Shown here in pieces: positions 41,961 through 50,270 of a stretch of DNA of 64,000 nucleotides; position 1 is the stretch's first letter, and each line of letters begins with the position of its first letter. The position numbers and the translations under genes are program-made. The stretch is from Lipingzhangella_A rawalii (GTDB taxonomy: Bacteria; Actinomycetota; Actinomycetes; Streptosporangiales; Streptosporangiaceae), in assembly GCF_031628175.1 (NCBI RefSeq), contig NZ_JAVLVT010000008.1, positions 124,001-188,000 of the forward strand. Direction: 5' to 3'. The notes beneath the pieces were generated by a model. The model worked only from the letters and a program-made list of their open reading frames with translations. It ran no database searches and was not told the origin of the DNA.

Positions 41961-43502
41961 TCAGTGCACGGGCACGCCGGGTCCGAGAGGAAGCCCCAGT
42001 GCGTACCAGCCGAGGAAGAACAGTGTCCACATCACGAAGATCGCCACCGAGAACGGCAGTGTCAGCGACACGAGCGTCCCGATTCCGCTGTCCCGCCGGT
42101 AGCGCTGCATGAAACCCAACACCAACACGAAGTATGGGCTCATCGGCGTGATGATGTTGGTGGAGGAGTCAGCGATCCGGTACAGGGCCTGCGTGGTCTC
42201 CGGGTTGATGCCCAGCAGCATCAACATCGGCACGAACACCGGCGCGATCAGGGTCCACTGTGCCGAACCACTGGTGATGAACATGTTCAGCAGTGCCGCC
42301 AGAGCGATGAAGCCCACGAACAGGACCGACGTGGGCAGGGCGAGATCCCCCAGCCACGCCGCCCCACGGATCGCCAGCACCTCGGCCATACCCGACCAGT
42401 CGAAGTAGGCGAGGAACTGCGCGGCCGCGAAAAACAGCACCAGCACCGGCGCGAGGTCCCGGATACCCTTCGCCATGTACACCGGAACGTCGGCCGGCTT
42501 CGTCACGGTGCCCGCCACAATCCCGTAGGCAACACCGATTGCCAGGAACACGATCGCCAGCACCAGCGCGATCTCCGACACCAGCGGCGACGCCATCACG
42601 GTTCCGTCCTCACCGCGGAACCACGACTCCTCCGGAACCAGCGCTGCGAGGAACATCCCCGCCGCAACGAGCAGGGTGAGGCCGGCGGCCACCAGCCCCC
42701 AGCGCTCCGCAGAACGCAGGGCGAGGCTGCCCAGCTCGTCGCCGGCGCTCTCCTCACCGTCCATGCCCGCGGTGCGTTTCCTCAGGAGCAGCTCTGTCAC
42801 CAACGTGATGAGCAGGGCCAACATCACGGCGCTGCCAACGTTGAAGAAATAGTTGGCGATCGGCGTCACGACGGCGTCGTCGTCAACGAGCCGTGCCGCC
42901 TCCGTACTGATGCCGCCCAGAAGCGCATCGGTGGGCACCACGAACAGGGTCGCGTTCCACCCGGCCGACACGGCCGCGAAGGCCACGACGATACCCAGCG
43001 TGGGACTGCGTCCCACAGCCTGGAACACCACCGCCGCCAGCGGGATCAGCACAACATAGGCGGCGTCACTGGCGACGCTGCCGCAGATGCCGACCAGGGC
43101 GACCGTGAAGGTCATGTACTTCGCCGGCACCCGGACCACGCTGCCGCGCAGCAGCGCGTTGAGTAGCCCCGTCTGCTCGGCGACGACGACGCCGAGCATC
43201 ATCACCACGATGAGGCCGAGCGGCGGAAAGTTGACGTAGTTCTCGATGGCATCACCGAAGATCACGTCAATGCCGTCCGGAGACAACAGACTGCGCACCT
43301 CGATGCGGTCACCGTCGACCGGGGAGACGGCGAACGCACCCAGCCGGCTCAGCAGCTCGCTGAGCAGGATCACGGCGACAGCCATCCCGGCAAACAGCCA
43401 GAACGGGTGCGGAAGCCGGTTCCCAACGCGTTCGATACCGCGCAGGAAGGCCAGGACAAGGGACAGTGATCTGCCTGGTGGCTTCTCGGTGGTGGTGGCC
43501 AC
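41961..43502 (-). CDS. AbgT-family transporter
   Basis: A 513-residue multi-pass transporter of the AbgT family (p-aminobenzoyl-glutamate import; some members export sulfonamides). Signatures include HPFWLFAGMAVAVILLSELL, NFPPLGLIVVMMLGVVVAEQ, GICGSVASDAAYVVLIPLAA, and SGSAQWTLIAPVFVPMLMLL with NITTPMSPY-like SSTNIITPMSPYFVLVL near the end. GTG 43502 is preferred because AGGAG lies seven bases upstream, whereas the GTG at 43508 is only one base from it. No folate-related gene adjoins it. Confidence 0.9.
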   Translation of the reverse strand: MATTTEKPPGRSLSLVLAFLRGIERVGNRLPHPFWLFAGMAVAVILLSELLSRLGAFAVSPVDGDRIEVRSLLSPDGIDVIFGDAIENYVNFPPLGLIVVMMLGVVVAEQTGLLNALLRGSVVRVPAKYMTFTVALVGICGSVASDAAYVVLIPLAAVVFQAVGRSPTLGIVVAFAAVSAGWNATLFVVPTDALLGGISTEAARLVDDDAVVTPIANYFFNVGSAVMLALLITLVTELLLRKRTAGMDGEESAGDELGSLALRSAERWGLVAAGLTLLVAAGMFLAALVPEESWFRGEDGTVMASPLVSEIALVLAIVFLAIGVAYGIVAGTVTKPADVPVYMAKGIRDLAPVLVLFFAAAQFLAYFDWSGMAEVLAIRGAAWLGDLALPTSVLFVGFIALAALLNMFITSGSAQWTLIAPVFVPMLMLLGINPETTQALYRIADSSTNIITPMSPYFVLVLGFMQRYRRDSGIGTLVSLTLPFSVAIFVMWTLFFLGWYALGLPLGPGVPVH

Positions 43503-44160
43503 GGACACACTCCTTTGCTGTGCCGGGGCCGCGGGATGGGCGGCCCCGGCACGGACAGAACCTCATGGGATAGCCCCATTGTGGAGTCACATCAGGTGAT
43601 GATCCCAACTGTGTGGTCTTAGTTGCCTGGTGTCGTGCTCCGGGGCACACGCATCCCCCGGGGTGCGGCGGGCATGGTGAAGCGTCCATGTCGGAGTGTG
43701 GTCCACCCGTACACCGGTGCGGGGCTGGGTTCATCTCCTGGTGGGTGCGGTGTCGCGGGAGGTTGGTGGCGGTGATTGGGTGGCTGTGTGCGTCGTGTGT
43801 CTGTGCGTCGTGGTGGACGCTGCCGGCGGCCGAAAGCCGACACGAAGAGCATCCGGGCCGCACTATCCCCGCGGAGGGATTCTGGTTCTGGTGGTTGGTG
43901 AGTCGTGCGGGTGGTGTCGGCCGCCGGCGGCGTCGCGCCCTGGGGGCGCTCCCCCGCACGACGGCCAGCGGGAGTATTGGGGGCACGGTGGACGTGCCCC
44001 GGCCGGCCGGGAGATCCCCCACCCCGCTGGCCGTCCTACGGGGGAGCGTCGCAATCGGCTCAGGACGCGGCCAACCGCGTGGGTGCAGCCCTTTTCGGCT
44101 GACCTGAGGGGCGGCTGAGATACGGCCAACTGCAACTAGGAATGCAACTAGAGGCAAATC
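43503..44160. other. Gene-poor stretch before tRNA-Ser
   Basis: About 650 bases without a convincing gene. Frames in several registers are open but show no family signature. It contains the 19-base dispersed repeat (43932-43950), GT-rich runs around 43760-43810, and a direct repeat TGCAACTAG at 44131-44139 and 44143-44151 just beyond the tRNA-Ser terminator. It may be decayed sequence or an old insertion site beside the tRNA gene. Confidence 0.5.
43932..43950. repeat. Dispersed GC-rich intergenic repeat, copy 2
   Basis: Identical over 19 bases to 20384-20402 (GTCGCGCCCTGGGGGCGCT); the surroundings (GGTGGTG and GGCCGCCG before it, CCCC and CACG after it) are also alike. Confidence 0.5.
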
Positions 44161-44191
44161 GGGGGGTTCGACGCTGAGCGTCGAACCCCCC
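44161..44191 (-). terminator. Perfect hairpin downstream of tRNA-Ser
   Basis: GGGGGGTTCGACGC (44161-44174) and GCGTCGAACCCCCC (44178-44191) form a perfect 14-bp stem with the loop TGA, beginning nine bases after the tRNA 3' end. Confidence 0.8.
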
Positions 44192-44199
44192 GTGACCTG

Positions 44200-44286
44200 C
44201 GGAGGATGAGGGATTCGAACCCTCGAAGGAGTTGCCCCCTAACCGCATTAGCAGTGCGGCGCCCTAGGCCACTAGGCGAATCCTCC
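44200..44286 (-). tRNA. tRNA-Ser (anticodon GCT)
   Basis: The reverse strand folds as an 87-base class II tRNA: acceptor GGAGGAT paired with ATCCTCC, anticodon arm CCGCA-CTGCTAA-TGCGG with anticodon GCT, a long variable arm, and the T arm GAGGGTTCGAATCCCTC. It reads AGC and AGT serine codons. CCA is not fully encoded. A strong terminator follows. Confidence 0.95.
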
Positions 44287-44347
44287 CGGCTGCGATAAGC
44301 GTACCGACCTGCTAGCAATCCAGCAAAACGAAGCTTGGAGCGGACCG

Positions 44348-44869
44348 TTATCGTCCCAGATCCGGCTCCGCTGCCAGCTCCGTGTCTTTGCGCAGCTTGG
44401 CCACGGCCCGCGCGACCGTGCTCTTGACCGTGCCCACACTTACCCCCAGCATGCGCGCAACCTCTGCCTCGGTGCGGTCCTCGTAGTACCGCAGCCGCAG
44501 CGTGGCCTGTTGCCGCGGCGGCAGTTTGGCCACCGCCCGCTCCACCGCGTCCGCCAGGTCACTGTGCCAGGTGGGGTCCTCGGTGAGCTGTTCCGGAATC
44601 TCGGCTGTCGGATAGATCTCCAGGCGTCGGCGGCGCCATTCCGAGATCTGCGTGTTGGTCATGGCCCGACGGACGTAGCCGTCCCGCGCACGGGGGCTGG
44701 AAATCCGGTCCCACGCGAAGAAGGTCTTCACCAGCGCGGTCTGGAGGAGATCCTCGGCGTCTTCCCGATTGCCCGCCACGGATATCGCCATGCGCAGCAG
44801 GGCCGGGCCGCGGTCCTCGACGTAGCTCGCGAACTCCGCGTACCGGGCGAGCGGGATCGACTCGGCCAC
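44348..44869 (-). CDS. SigE-family ECF RNA polymerase sigma factor
   Basis: A 173-residue ECF sigma factor of the actinomycete SigE-type group. Region 2 has REDAEDLLQTALVKTFFAWD and RRAMTNTQISEWRRRR; region 4 has LPPRQQATLRLRYYEDRTEA and VSVGTVKSTVARAVAKLRK. GTG 44869 is the likely start because GGTGG precedes it and the protein aligns from there; an ATG at 44908 would add 13 residues without a ribosome site. No anti-sigma gene is adjacent. Confidence 0.85.
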   Translation of the reverse strand: MAESIPLARYAEFASYVEDRGPALLRMAISVAGNREDAEDLLQTALVKTFFAWDRISSPRARDGYVRRAMTNTQISEWRRRRLEIYPTAEIPEQLTEDPTWHSDLADAVERAVAKLPPRQQATLRLRYYEDRTEAEVARMLGVSVGTVKSTVARAVAKLRKDTELAAEPDLGR

Positions 44870-45010
44870 ACAACCACCGACCAGTGCCGTGGGGGCACAA
44901 TGCCGCATTTGCGGCGGTACCCACCGTGTTGATCATTCTTGTCCCCACTGTCGCACGAAGTCAGTAATCAGGACCCACGATCCATCTCATAATCGAACAA
45001 ACTGTCCTGG

Positions 45011-45268
45011 TCAGCTCCAGTTGCGCCGGAGCATCCAGCGCTCCCGGTCCGGGTCGAAAGCCAGGTCCGCGATACTCGCGTGTCCGGTGTCGGATTCGGA
45101 CGCAACCCGTACCAGGCGCCCCCGCGCCGGGCCTGTGCGGGTTTCGCCGGCTGTCTCCCAGGTCTCGATCACCCGCCGTACCCGGTACAACTCGCCCCGC
45201 CAGGTGAACAGGGCCGGGTGCCCGCCCATGGTCGCCGCAACATCGATGTGCTCGTTCAGTAGACTCAC
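45011..45268 (-). CDS. Small conserved protein (DUF6504-like)
   Basis: An 85-residue protein. Its core, LFTWRGELYRVRRVIETWET and DRERWMLRRNW, resembles a small actinomycete family often labelled DUF6504, in which a short beta sheet around a WRG..Y.V..I pattern is conserved. No activity is known. It lies between the sigma factor and the DivIVA-type genes; its own promoter is not evident. Confidence 0.6.
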   Translation of the reverse strand: MSLLNEHIDVAATMGGHPALFTWRGELYRVRRVIETWETAGETRTGPARGRLVRVASESDTGHASIADLAFDPDRERWMLRRNWS

Positions 45269-45337
45269 ACCTGCACCGTATCGAACACAGGTTCGATTTT
45301 GGTGGATTTTTCAGTCCGTGTCGCCTGACGTCGTATC

Positions 45338-46195
45338 TCACTCCAGGCCGCGGCGGCGTAGCTCGGCCACGATCCGGTCCAGGAAGGTGTCGACATCGCC
45401 GGGATGGTAGCTGGCCCCGAACCGCACCACCGGAAACTCCACGGCCTCGACCTCGGTGGCGGTGAGCCGCTGCTGGTCACCGACGCCGTGTGGGTCAGTG
45501 GCCAGTGTCGCTTCCACGCGATCCAGGAATGTGTCCACCGCCTCCTCGGCGTAACCGGGGCGCAGATAGACCGTACGGAACAGTACCCCACGCACGTCCG
45601 CCGTGGTCAGTTCCGGGGCCGTGCCGGCCACGGTGTCGGCCGCGTTACCCGTGTCGGTCCCGTCCGGCGGCCCGGCCTCGGGATGACCCCCGACGTGCTC
45701 GGGATCCTCGGTGGTCTCCTCGCTGTCGGTGGCCGACTCGGTGTCTCCGGGCGCGTCCCCCGTGCTGGGGGTGCAGTCGTCTGATGCCGCATCGGTCTCG
45801 GGCGCGGCCTGCTGGGTAGGCTGCGGCTGGACGGCGTTGGCGGCGTTGGCGGCGTTGGCGGCGTTGGCGGCGTTGGCGGTGCCGACTGTGTGTTCCGAGG
45901 CCACGGCTTCGTATCGGGTTCGCAGTTCGTAGGCGACGCGCAGGAGGAAGGCGTCAACTTCGGCCGGGTTGTAGCCCACCTGGAACACGCGGGTGCGGGG
46001 GAAGGTATGCTGCGCGATCTCCTCGGCCGTCAGCGGTGGTGTCTCCGGGCCCACGGCCGGATCTGTTCCGTCGCGGTGGGCCAGCGTTGCGGCGACCCGG
46101 TCCAGGAACGCGTCCACCTCATTCTCGCGGTAGCCGGCACGGAGCCACGTGGTGTGGAAGCGTGCCTTCTCTACATCATCCGACGTCAGTGGCAT
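45338..46195 (-). CDS. Protein with four short DivIVA-like motifs and an Ala/Asn repeat
   Basis: A 285-residue protein with two pairs of DivIVA-type segments. One pair lies at each end: FHTTWLRAGYRENEVDAFLD and VFQVGYNPAEVDAFLLRV near the start, LRPGYAEEAVDTFLDRVEAT and FGASYHPGDVDTFLDRIVAE near the end. Between them lie a repetitive ANAANA stretch (DNA 9-base repeats, 45833-45885) and an acidic linker. Such segments follow the pattern GY...EVDaFLdrv and target the cell pole or septum in DivIVA/Wag31. ATG 46195 lies just past the stop of the upstream DivIVA-type gene, so both are likely cotranscribed. Confidence 0.75.
   Translation of the reverse strand: MPLTSDDVEKARFHTTWLRAGYRENEVDAFLDRVAATLAHRDGTDPAVGPETPPLTAEEIAQHTFPRTRVFQVGYNPAEVDAFLLRVAYELRTRYEAVASEHTVGTANAANAANAANAANAVQPQPTQQAAPETDAASDDCTPSTGDAPGDTESATDSEETTEDPEHVGGHPEAGPPDGTDTGNAADTVAGTAPELTTADVRGVLFRTVYLRPGYAEEAVDTFLDRVEATLATDPHGVGDQQRLTATEVEAVEFPVVRFGASYHPGDVDTFLDRIVAELRRRGLE
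45833..45885. repeat. 9-base tandem repeat inside the DivIVA-type gene
   Basis: About five copies of GGCGTTGGC (coding Ala-Asn-Ala on the minus strand). Copy number may vary between strains. Confidence 0.7.
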
Positions 46196-46199
46196 GAGC

Positions 46200-46757
46200 T
46201 CAGTGACCAACCCGCCCCTCGAGACGGGCGAGCTCGGCGATCATGGACGTGACGTGGCAGTCCACCTGCCGTCGGTCGATCCCGCGTAGCTGAACCGGGA
46301 GCATGCGGTGCACGGCTTCGGCGTCGCTGGCTGTGATGAGCACGGTGGAACCGTTCCCGGACCGTAGGGCGCACAGGCTCGCATCGAGCCGCACGATCAG
46401 ATCCTCCACCTCCGTGGGCGCGTAGCCGCGCAGCACGGTGGGGAAGGTGGGGTGCCGGGACGACGTACGCGCCACCGTGGCCTGGGGGTCGTCCTCCAGC
46501 CGACGGAGTGTCGCGATCATGGAGCTGAGATGGGTGTCCACCTCGGCGCGGTTGTAGCCACGCCACACGGTCCCCAGGCTCTGGTGGGCGGTCTCGGCGT
46601 CCGTTGCGGACAGTGTTCGGGTCGGGGGCTCACCGTCGGTACGACGTAAGGTTGCGATGTTCTCCTCCAGCCCGGTCATCAGTGCGTCCACCTCGTCCCG
46701 GTCGTAGCCGCGCAGGACGATGTTGAATGCCGGACGGTCTGCGTGGGGAAGCGACAT
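46200..46757 (-). CDS. Protein with four DivIVA-type repeats
   Basis: A 185-residue protein made of four repeats of the GY-x3-EVD pattern: VLRGYDRDEVDALMTGLEEN, VWRGYNRAEVDTHLSSMIAT, VLRGYAPTEVEDLIVRLDAS, and QLRGIDRRQVDCHVTSMIAE. Each repeat is followed by ATLRR-like or linker sequence of about 20 residues. It resembles DivIVA/Wag31 short domains but lacks the long coiled coil. ATG 46757 is used. It directly precedes the second DivIVA-type gene, and lies just downstream of the cell-wall amidase gene. Confidence 0.75.
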   Translation of the reverse strand: MSLPHADRPAFNIVLRGYDRDEVDALMTGLEENIATLRRTDGEPPTRTLSATDAETAHQSLGTVWRGYNRAEVDTHLSSMIATLRRLEDDPQATVARTSSRHPTFPTVLRGYAPTEVEDLIVRLDASLCALRSGNGSTVLITASDAEAVHRMLPVQLRGIDRRQVDCHVTSMIAELARLEGRVGH

Positions 46758-46830
46758 GGGACCATTCTGTAGCGTTCGGCAACAGGCGCTGTAAACGCGG
46801 TCATGGCCGGTTGCGGCCAGTGCGTCCCGG

Positions 46831-47700
46831 TCACAGGTGGTTCCGGATCGCGGTGTCGATCGCAGTCGCAGCATCGGCACGCCACGACTCATTGGTCAAC
46901 AACTCGGCGTCCTCGGCGTTGCGCATGTTTCCCGCTTCCAGGAAGACGGCCGGTATCTCGGACAGGTTGAGTCCGCCCAGATCTCCCCGCACGTCGATGC
47001 CCTCGCTACCGACATAGTCGGCAACCGGCATGTCCGTACCGTCGCGGAAGGCATCGCGCAGGGACTCCGCGAAATCCAGCGAGGGTCCGGCAATGTCCTC
47101 GGTGTAGTCCGGCAGCAGCTCGGGTGCGATGACGTGGAAGCCGCGTCCGGTGGGAGGGCCGCCGTCGGCGTGGAGGGAGAGCATGAGCTCGGCGTCCGCG
47201 TCGTTGGCGATGGCGGCGCGTTCGTTGATGCAGGGGCCGACACCGTCGTTGTCCTCGCGGGTCAGTACCACCTCGGCTCCCGAGTCGCGGAGCTCCTCGG
47301 CAACCTGCTGCGCAAGCTCGAACGTGAACTCGTGTTCCGGGTAGCCGTCGCTCGTGGCTGCTCCCACAGTGTTGCAGGCCTTCGTCTCCGGGCCCGCATC
47401 CACCTCGCGGTTGATCTGTTCCGGGGCGTCGGCGTTGCCGCCGTTGTGCCCGGGGTCAACCACGATCGTGGTTCCGGACAGAGGGCCCTCGCTTTCGGCC
47501 GAGAGCGCGTCCGGGGCTTCGGCGGTGGGGGCGTCGGGCTCGGGCCGGGGCAGGGTGGCGGTGCTGTCCGCGTCGTCCGTGCCCCCGGGAAACGCATCCA
47601 CATCTGAGGCTGCGCCGCACGCCGTCAGTGCCAGTGCCGCCACGGTAACCACCACGCCGTGTGCGACGCGACGGTGGCGAAGGCGGGTGCGGCTGAGCAT
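46831..47700 (-). CDS. N-acetylmuramoyl-L-alanine amidase, exported (Rv3717-like)
   Basis: A 289-residue lipoprotein-type amidase_3. A signal region ends in a lipobox (LALTAC). Zinc ligands are His in VVDPGHNGGN, Glu in GYPEHEFTFELA and His in LMLSLHADGG; the catalytic Glu is in PAVFLEAGNMRN. The insert with TKACNTVGAAT and GVGPCINERA is like the mycobacterial enzyme that cleaves peptide stems from peptidoglycan. ATG 47700 is used. The two DivIVA-type genes follow it downstream on the same strand, suggesting a shared role in wall growth or separation. Confidence 0.85.
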   Translation of the reverse strand: MLSRTRLRHRRVAHGVVVTVAALALTACGAASDVDAFPGGTDDADSTATLPRPEPDAPTAEAPDALSAESEGPLSGTTIVVDPGHNGGNADAPEQINREVDAGPETKACNTVGAATSDGYPEHEFTFELAQQVAEELRDSGAEVVLTREDNDGVGPCINERAAIANDADAELMLSLHADGGPPTGRGFHVIAPELLPDYTEDIAGPSLDFAESLRDAFRDGTDMPVADYVGSEGIDVRGDLGGLNLSEIPAVFLEAGNMRNAEDAELLTNESWRADAATAIDTAIRNHL

Positions 47701-47798
47701 GGATGTCAATCTCGGAGCGGGCGGAATCGGCCGTGTCCAAACCTATGCCATCATCCGCGACTGCGGTATGTGGGAGCCCCCGGTGGTGGGAATCCCGT

Positions 47799-47846
47799 CC
47801 CGCTCCGGTTGGTCGCAGCTTCCGCGCCGCAACCAACCGGAGCGGG
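47799..47846 (-). terminator. Hairpin downstream of acidic repeat protein
   Basis: CCCGCTCCGGTTGGT (47799-47813) and ACCAACCGGAGCGGG (47832-47846) pair perfectly over 15 bp, with an 18-base loop, 7 bases past the leftward stop. Confidence 0.75.
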
Positions 47847-47852
47847 CCGTTC

Positions 47853-48308
47853 CTACAGCAGGCCGTCCGTAACGTCGCCCACGTCGTCGGTGTCCACACC
47901 GTCGACGACGTCACCCACGTCGTCCAGGTCACCCACGTCGTCGAGATCACCCAGGTCGTCGAGATCACCCAGGTCGCCCAGGTCGCCGATGTCGACCATG
48001 TCGAGTAGCTCCACCAGCTCGGTCAGCTCCTCGACGTCAGCTCCCTGCAAGAGGGTGAGCAGCTCGTTCACCTGGGCAAGGTCGACACCGTCCACCAGCT
48101 CGGCGAACTCCGCCAGCTCCTCGGGGTCCGTGCCCTCCGGAAGCTCGGGGATCTCGTCCGGCACCTCATCGACGACGTCATCGGATATGTCAACCTCGGG
48201 CTCGTCCGGAGCATCGGCCGGCTCGGGTTCCGCCGCGGCGGGTGCGGCGGAGAACAGCAGTCCGGACGCGGCAATCGTGCTGATCAGCAGGGCCTTGTTG
48301 GATGTCAT
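47853..48308 (-). CDS. Secreted, highly acidic repeat protein
   Basis: A 151-residue protein. A signal peptide (ALLISTIAASGLLFSAAPAA) ends near residue 26. The mature part is almost free of basic residues and rich in Asp, Glu, Leu, Val and Gly. Its second half consists of DLGDLDDLGD and DLDDVGDVVD type repeats of 3-8 residues. Extreme acidity suggests calcium binding or surface/wall association, or adaptation to salt. ATG 48308 follows GAGGAG. No known family was recognised. Confidence 0.65.
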   Translation of the reverse strand: MTSNKALLISTIAASGLLFSAAPAAAEPEPADAPDEPEVDISDDVVDEVPDEIPELPEGTDPEELAEFAELVDGVDLAQVNELLTLLQGADVEELTELVELLDMVDIGDLGDLGDLDDLGDLDDVGDLDDVGDVVDGVDTDDVGDVTDGLL

Positions 48309-48567
48309 GCGTGAACTCCTCGTGAGTAGTGCGTCCCTACGGTGGCGGCACCGGTTCGTGCGCCCCGCTAGGCCCTGTTCCCGAGGACACCCCAATAGTC
48401 ACTATATGAAGTTTTATTATTACTCAAGGTGAATATCGCGGCTGATGTTCCCGGAGCAGACACGTGTCGGGGCGAGTGATTCCACCCGCCCCGACACGTT
48501 CAAGGTTGCTGCGGACTAATCCCCCCGCTTGCCTGCCCCCCGAATGCCCTCGCACGGACCGGGGAGT

Positions 48568-48771
48568 CTACTCGGTGCGCTGGTTGGGGATCCCCGCCAG
48601 GAGTGCGCGAACTTCGGTCTCCCGGTACCGGCGGTGCCCACCCAGGGTTCGGATCGAGGTCAGCTTGCCGGCCTTCGCCCAGCGCGTGACGGTCTTGGGG
48701 TCCACGCGGAACATGGTGGCAACCTCGGCAGGGGTCAGCAGGGGCTCCGCCTCGGGCGTGCGAGTTGACAT
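48568..48771 (-). CDS. bldC: BldC, MerR-like developmental regulator
   Basis: A 67-residue protein. LLTPAEVATMFRVDPKTVTR, then WAKAGKLTSIRTLGGHRRYR form the MerR-type winged helix of BldC, and the length fits the about 68-residue Streptomyces protein. BldC has only the DNA-binding domain and binds cooperatively to direct repeats; it delays or controls development. ATG 48771 follows AGGAGGAGAGG. The neighbouring conserved gene and purM-purF support the identification by gene order. The leader contains palindromes at 48840-48883. Confidence 0.9.
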   Translation of the reverse strand: MSTRTPEAEPLLTPAEVATMFRVDPKTVTRWAKAGKLTSIRTLGGHRRYRETEVRALLAGIPNQRTE

Positions 48772-49364
48772 GTGTACGGCCTCTCCTCCTGGATCTGTGT
48801 GCCGATCCTGAGCCTTATCCTGGCACTTGGCCCGGATGTCCAATATTTACCGCTGGGTCTATATTGGCATCACCCGAGGTGATTGCGCGACCACTTAGTG
48901 CGACTTTCTCGGTGAAGCTCACCCAAACCTGTCGATGGTGCGCGTCACGCTGAGTGATTCTAGCGATACGTTTAGTGTCATGTGGCAGATTCGGTCAAAA
49001 GTTGGTTCTCCGGCCCTGTTTCACTCGATCCGAGGGGACGTGAGTGGTACCGCGCACCCGGTGCCGGCGGGCGTTCAGCCCCCGGGCGCGTGTCGCGCTA
49101 GCTCCCTGACCTGGGGTTCTCATTCCGTGCTGCCGAGGTGAGGGCGGTGGCCAACCTCGCGAAGAAATCTGGAATGCCACGTGCGCGTCCGACTCATGGT
49201 CCCGGCGCGTCGTTACGGAGCGTGTGTCGGCGTGTCGGCAGTCTAATCTGTCCAGATCATCCGTGTCTGCCCATATTCACGATGGTGCGGGAGCGTCCCG
49301 CTCCCTCCCGGTCTGGTTATGGGACCAGGACGCGCCCGACACGCCGAGGGCTACCCCAGCCTTC
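48772..49364. other. Long bldC upstream region
   Basis: About 590 bases between the bldC start and the stop of the next leftward gene, with no supported coding frame. AT-rich segments around 48838-48870 and 48950-49020 should contain one or more bldC promoters; the palindromes above lie in the first. Confidence 0.6.
48840..48883. promoter_or_regulatory. Inverted repeats in the bldC leader
   Basis: CCAATAT (48840-48846) and ATATTGG (48861-48867) form an inverted repeat with a 14-base spacer. Two bases further lies the perfect palindrome ATCACCCGAGGTGAT (48869-48883, 6+3+6). Together they sit 69-113 bases before the bldC start in an AT-rich patch and are candidate operators or promoter elements. 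Confidence 0.5.
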
Positions 49365-50270
49365 TCAGTTGGCGCGTCCCAGGGACCGCACCGCACGCCA
49401 CCGCCGAGTCAGCCGGCGGTGCATCGCCACCGCGACCCCCTGCTGCTCCTGTTCGAGTCCCGTGACGACCGCCGACATCTCGGCCACCGAATGGTCGTTG
49501 GAAAGATGCTCGTCACCGAGTAGGCGCACCAGCCCGGCATAGTCGAGTTCCACCAGAGAGCTGGGATGCCAGTGGTGCAGCCAGTCCTGCACCTGGTGCA
49601 CCTGCCCGGGCAGCGAACCACCGTCGGGCAGCTCGGCCACATCGAGGGCACGGACCGCCCGCTGCACCCGCTTACGGGCGCTGGCCATGTCCGTGACATA
49701 GAGCAGGGTCCTGGGCGGGGCAAGCACCTGCTCGGAATCCCTCCCGTCCCCATCCGGGCCGCAGGGACGCGGATCCTTGCCCGAGCCGAGGAACAGGCAG
49801 CGCTCCGACGCGTCGAACGGCACCAGCCATGCCAGTGGAACTTCCCACGTGTGTGTTCGGATCTGGGTTCGGGTGGAGTTGCCCGCGTCGCGCCACTGCT
49901 CGAAGTCGCGACGGGAGCGCTCGGACACGGAGACGGGGAGCCACTCCCGGGCGAGATGGGCGGGAAGCTGTTCGTGGGCGTCCTGGACGGCCAGCCAGGA
50001 ACGCAAGCGCGTCTGCCAGGGGCAGATGAACACCTGTCCGCCCTGTCTGCGCACATAGGCCTCGGTGCTTTCCTCGGCCGGTGCGACAGCGGCGGGAGAG
50101 GCCGTCATCCGGCGCAGGCTATCCTCATGTTCGGCCGTCACCGCCGCTGCCCGCCGTGGGCGTCTCGGCGTGTCCGCATACGAGCGCCAGTGTGTGCGTT
50201 CGTGCGTCGGGAACGCTGGCAGCGGCTGGTACACGCGGAGATAGACGGTGTACGGCAGGAAGGGCAACAC
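49365..50270 (-). CDS. Conserved actinomycete protein near bldC
   Basis: A 301-residue soluble protein whose homologues sit next to bldC in Streptomyces-type genomes. It opens with LPFLPYTVYLRVYQPLPAFP, has a middle strand region (VFICPWQTRLRSWLAVQDAH; WEVPLAWLVPFDASERCLFL; PPRTLLYVTDMASARKRVQR) and a helical C-terminal part. No signal peptide is seen and the role is unknown. GTG 50270 fits the family start and has AGGATACG ahead; ATG 50294 is an alternative. It is divergent from DUF3073. Confidence 0.7.
   Translation of the reverse strand: MLPFLPYTVYLRVYQPLPAFPTHERTHWRSYADTPRRPRRAAAVTAEHEDSLRRMTASPAAVAPAEESTEAYVRRQGGQVFICPWQTRLRSWLAVQDAHEQLPAHLAREWLPVSVSERSRRDFEQWRDAGNSTRTQIRTHTWEVPLAWLVPFDASERCLFLGSGKDPRPCGPDGDGRDSEQVLAPPRTLLYVTDMASARKRVQRAVRALDVAELPDGGSLPGQVHQVQDWLHHWHPSSLVELDYAGLVRLLGDEHLSNDHSVAEMSAVVTGLEQEQQGVAVAMHRRLTRRWRAVRSLGRAN

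Noticed and set aside
41964..43166. 400-codon plus-strand frame opposite the AbgT transporter
   Set aside because: It is a GC-rich shadow, very rich in Arg, His and Gln, without a membrane or domain signal; AbgT is certain on the other strand.
43613..44107. 164-codon frame in the gene-poor stretch
   Set aside because: Composition (Arg, Trp, Cys, Gly) is that of random GC-rich DNA and no ribosome site or family was seen.
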